Shown here in pieces: positions 4,744-7,590 of a stretch of DNA of 7,590 nt. Under the pieces are notes generated by a model that worked only from the letters and a program-made list of their open reading frames with translations, made no database searches and was not told the DNA's origin. Both the position numbers and the translations under genes were made by a program. Every line of letters starts with the position of its first letter. Position 1 is the first letter of the stretch. The DNA is from CAZRUA01 sp964603125 (GTDB lineage Bacteria; Bacteroidota; Bacteroidia; B-17B0; Aurantibacillaceae): assembly GCA_964603125.1 (NCBI GenBank), contig CAZRUA010000135.1, positions 1 through 7,590 of the forward strand, given 5' to 3'.

Positions 4744-7590
4744 ATGAACCACAAGAAAACCATACTCTTTCTTTACTTTTTTTGTGGACTATTTTTCTTC
4801 ACCCGAAGTCAAATTGCAAATTTTACTAATTACAATGTTGATGTTGGTTTAGCTCAATCCGAAATAAATGCTATTAAAGCCGATAGCCGTGGATACATTT
4901 GGTTTTGTACTTCGGGCGGTGGTTTAAATCAGTTTGATGGAATAAAATTTATTGCCTACGAAGAAAAAGATGGTTTACCTTCTAATATATTAAGTTCAAT
5001 TGATGAAGACAACCAAGGAAATATGTGGATTGGAACTTACACTTCGGGTATTTCCAAATTTGATGGCAATAAATTCACTACTTACAATAAGGAAAACGGA
5101 CTTATATCAAATGAAATTAACTTTGTTTGCGCCGATAATAAAGGGAAGATCTTCGCCGCTTCCAATCACTCCATTACTTTAATTGAAGACAAGTCTTTTT
5201 CTAATTTCCATCCAGATATTTTTTCCAACTTAAGCATCCTTGACATGTATAAGGACAAGGAAAATAAAATTTGGATTATAACCGACAAGGCTTTGTACTT
5301 ATACAACGGTTATTCGTTAGTAAATATGAGCATCGGCTTTAAACTAGATATAAAGGTAATATCCGTTGCGCAAGATAACAATGGCAACATTTGGTTAGCT
5401 ACCGAAAACGCGGGATTATACATTTTATCAAAAACAAAATCAAATACCTACAATTTAGTTCCCTACGCCAATAACGAAAGATTAAATGTGGTTGCATTAA
5501 AAAAAATAATCTTCGATAAAAAAAATAACCTTTGGGCAATTACTAATTTTCAAGGAATTGTTCAATACAATTTTAAAGAACTGATATTTTATAAAAAAGA
5601 AAATGGCTTAGTAACAAACGCCTTAAAAAATGTAGAAGAAGATCGCTTCGGGAATTTATGGTTTGGCTCTTACGGTAATGGCTTCATCAAGTACACTCCT
5701 GGCCCATTCTATTATTTTGATAATGTAGAAGGTTTAAACGCATCATCCATTTTCTCCATTATAAAGGATGATAATAACAATGTATGGTGCACTAACATTG
5801 CTCATGGTGTTTATATGTTTGATGGGAAAGTATCAAAAAACTTTACTTCAAAAGATGGATTAGTATCTGATAACATCAGAACGATTGTAAAAGACAACAA
5901 AGGCGGGATTTATTTTGGTGGACAATACGGCGTAAGTTACTTTAAAAATGGTTCATTTAAAACAATCAAATTTACCGATGCTCCAACCGATGTTAGGATG
6001 TTATTGTTTGACAGCAAAAACAATTTATGGATAGGAACAAGCGGTAAAGGTTTATTCAAAATATCGGAAACAGGTGCAATAGAAAATTTCACAGAATCTA
6101 AAACCAATTCTATCAACATGAATTATGTTCATAGTTTATATGAAGACAAAAAGGGTACAGTATGGATTGGAACAGGGGCTGGCGTGAATGCTTACAGAAA
6201 CAATAAAATGGAAAATTTCCGTCTTAGCTCTGGTTTTTGCAATTCCTATATTAGCTCAATAACCGAAGATGCCTATGGTCATACTTGGTTTGGAACAGAT
6301 AAATGTATTGTTGTTTATAACGGACTCGAATTTAAATCATATGGACAAGAAAGTGGTCTAACTTCAGGTACTGTATTTTTAATGAACAAAGATGATAAAG
6401 GAAATATTTGGGTAGGTACTAACAAAGGAGTTGATAGATTAATTGTTAAACCAAATGGAGACATTCAATCCATAAAAAATTACGGTATTGATGAAGGGTT
6501 TAAAGGTTTAGAATGTAATAGCCGAGCAACATATAAAGATATTGATGGCAACTTGTATTTTGGAACAGTAAAAGGTATGATAAAATATGTACCTAAAGAT
6601 GATATAGAAAACGAAGCTAAACCTAGTTTGCATTTAACTGATTTCAAACTATTTTCACAAACAGCTAACTGGCAAAATCTTGGTTTTGACATCCATTCGT
6701 TTTATCACCTGCCAATTAATCCAAGTTTAGAATACAATCAAAACTACATTACCTTCAATTACATAGGAATTAACCTACACAGCCCTCACACCATCAAATA
6801 CGAATATAAGTTAGAAGGAATTGATAAGGACTGGTTATCTGACAATACATTGCAAGCTACCTATACCAATTTGCCTCCTGGCAATTATAAATTTCATGTA
6901 AGAGCCTTTGGTACAGATAAAAATATTTACGACGAAATTGTTTATCCATTTAAAATTAAACGAGCCATTTGGCAACAGTTTTGGTTTATTTTCTTAATGA
7001 TTTCCTTATTTATCATTGGTGTTTTATTTATTATACAATACCGAACAAAGAAAATTAACTTAAGTAAACTTGAACTTGAGAAAAAAGTAAATGAACGTAC
7101 TATTGAAATCATTAAACAAAAAGAAGAAATAGAAACCTTATTTAAAGAAGTACATCATCGAGTAAAAAACAACCTACAAGTTATTAGTAGTATCTTAAAC
7201 TTACAATCTTCTTATATCGATGATGAGAAAATATCTTCTATTTTTAAAGATTGTCAAGACCGAATTCATAGTATGGCTGTTATTCATGAGCGCTTGTATG
7301 AAACCAATGAACTTTCGGAAATTGATGTGAAAGACTACATTTATCGCTTAACCACACATTTAAAAGAAACATATAGTTTAAAAAATAATTTTTCGTACGA
7401 GTTAAATATCAATGTTAACAAACTTAATATCGATACTATTATTCCTTTAGGCTTGCTTATTAATGAGGTTATTTCTAACGCTCTTAAATATGCATTCCCT
7501 ACTAATGATGGGAATATTTTTAAAATCACGATAAAGCGTAGTGCAGAGAAGCAAGTTGAAATGAGGATGGGTGATAATGGAATAGGCTGT
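4744..7590 (+). CDS. Two-propeller sensor histidine kinase (Reg_prop, Y_Y_Y, HisKA_2), 3' end cut off
   Basis: Open from ATG 4744 to the last base: 949 codons without a stop, so the 3' end is missing. Residues 1-23 look like a signal peptide (KK, hydrophobic run, then TRSQ). Residues about 40-620 hold 14 propeller-blade signatures of the D-x-x-G-N-x-W-x-G-T type. A Y_Y_Y domain (about 663-740) follows, including YEYKLEGIDKDW and the LPPGNYKFHVRA strand. One membrane helix is at about 746-765, then a charged coiled-coil linker (LEKKVNERTIEII). The phosphoacceptor motif EVHHRVKNNLQVISS makes this HisKA_2, with His805 the likely phosphorylated residue. The ATPase domain starts with N-box NEVISNALKYAFP (Asn912) and reaches the G1 box DNGIG (944-948) at the edge. 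It should sense a periplasmic ligand and phosphorylate an unseen response regulator. It resembles hybrid two-component sensors in its outer part, but the kinase core is HisKA_2, not HisKA. Whether a receiver or DNA-binding domain follows cannot be seen. Confidence 0.93.
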   Translation, partial: MNHKKTILFLYFFCGLFFFTRSQIANFTNYNVDVGLAQSEINAIKADSRGYIWFCTSGGGLNQFDGIKFIAYEEKDGLPSNILSSIDEDNQGNMWIGTYTSGISKFDGNKFTTYNKENGLISNEINFVCADNKGKIFAASNHSITLIEDKSFSNFHPDIFSNLSILDMYKDKENKIWIITDKALYLYNGYSLVNMSIGFKLDIKVISVAQDNNGNIWLATENAGLYILSKTKSNTYNLVPYANNERLNVVALKKIIFDKKNNLWAITNFQGIVQYNFKELIFYKKENGLVTNALKNVEEDRFGNLWFGSYGNGFIKYTPGPFYYFDNVEGLNASSIFSIIKDDNNNVWCTNIAHGVYMFDGKVSKNFTSKDGLVSDNIRTIVKDNKGGIYFGGQYGVSYFKNGSFKTIKFTDAPTDVRMLLFDSKNNLWIGTSGKGLFKISETGAIENFTESKTNSINMNYVHSLYEDKKGTVWIGTGAGVNAYRNNKMENFRLSSGFCNSYISSITEDAYGHTWFGTDKCIVVYNGLEFKSYGQESGLTSGTVFLMNKDDKGNIWVGTNKGVDRLIVKPNGDIQSIKNYGIDEGFKGLECNSRATYKDIDGNLYFGTVKGMIKYVPKDDIENEAKPSLHLTDFKLFSQTANWQNLGFDIHSFYHLPINPSLEYNQNYITFNYIGINLHSPHTIKYEYKLEGIDKDWLSDNTLQATYTNLPPGNYKFHVRAFGTDKNIYDEIVYPFKIKRAIWQQFWFIFLMISLFIIGVLFIIQYRTKKINLSKLELEKKVNERTIEIIKQKEEIETLFKEVHHRVKNNLQVISSILNLQSSYIDDEKISSIFKDCQDRIHSMAVIHERLYETNELSEIDVKDYIYRLTTHLKETYSLKNNFSYELNINVNKLNIDTIIPLGLLINEVISNALKYAFPTNDGNIFKITIKRSAEKQVEMRMGDNGIGC
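4882..6594 (+). repeat. Fourteen propeller-blade repeats inside the sensor kinase
   Basis: The blade signature starts with Asp at codons beginning 4882, 5008, 5134, 5254, 5374, 5515, 5641, 5767, 5893, 6010, 6145, 6268, 6391 and 6538 (residues 47, 89, 131, 171, 211, 258, 300, 342, 384, 423, 468, 509, 550, 599). The step is 39-49 residues, average about 42. Most have an aromatic residue (W, F or Y) followed three residues on by T, S, N or G. Repeats 3 (GKIFAASNHS), 4 and 6 are degenerate. Fourteen repeats fit two seven-bladed beta-propellers stacked in the periplasm. The repeats are diverged at the DNA level and are not a recent tandem expansion. Confidence 0.82.

Noticed and set aside
5000..5182. 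Plus-strand 60-codon open frame
   Set aside because: It is a shifted frame inside the propeller region of the kinase, whose own frame is open and repeat-bearing throughout.
5937..7529. Three short minus-strand open frames (5937-6119, 6480-6692, 7341-7529)
   Set aside because: All lie opposite the kinase coding sequence, have no promoter or recognisable motif, and are explained by low stop density on the opposite strand.
1..7590. Search for CRISPR arrays, insertion sequences, tRNAs, phage or defence genes
   Set aside because: No direct repeats with spacers, terminal inverted repeats, transposase motifs or tRNA-like cloverleaf were seen by eye; the only regular repeats are the propeller blades.

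Overview
The window looks like a chromosomal stretch from a low-GC member of the Bacteroidota, probably Flavobacteriia or a related class. Four things support this. The secreted protease ends in a type IX secretion (T9SS) sorting domain. Intergenic gaps carry the Bacteroidota promoter pattern (TTG, about 19-21 nt, TAnnTTTG). Start codons have A/T-rich leaders without Shine-Dalgarno sites. The long two-propeller sensor kinase is also of a type common in this phylum. Every gene is on the + strand and no gap exceeds about 90 bases.

Layout: (a) 1-932 is the 3' end of a subtilisin-like (S8) serine protease with a C-terminal T9SS sorting domain; its Asp and His active-site regions lie upstream of the window. 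(b) 936-2198 is an MFS transporter starting 3 nt after the protease stop, so the two are probably co-transcribed. (c) 2277-3641 is a Mur-ligase of the Mpl type (cell-wall peptide recycling), behind its own probable promoter. (d) 3687-4214 is a methionine sulfoxide reductase B made as a lipoprotein from a GTG start. (e) 4301-4657 is an unrecognised 118-residue acidic protein with a good promoter in front and a clear intrinsic terminator behind. (f) 4744 to the window end is a large sensor histidine kinase: signal peptide, 14 propeller-blade repeats (two seven-bladed propellers inferred), Y_Y_Y domain, one membrane helix, coiled-coil linker, HisKA_2 phosphoacceptor domain and the start of the ATPase domain. 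It is open to the last base (949 codons, no stop) and continues beyond the window.

The genes do not form an obvious single pathway. Mpl and the lipoprotein MsrB both concern the cell envelope, the protease is exported to the surface or medium, and the kinase senses something in the periplasm. No CRISPR array, mobile element, tRNA or rRNA was seen. No convincing new multi-gene system was found; the most distinctive items are the 14-blade kinase, the compact terminator/promoter junction before it, and the uncharacterised 118-residue protein.
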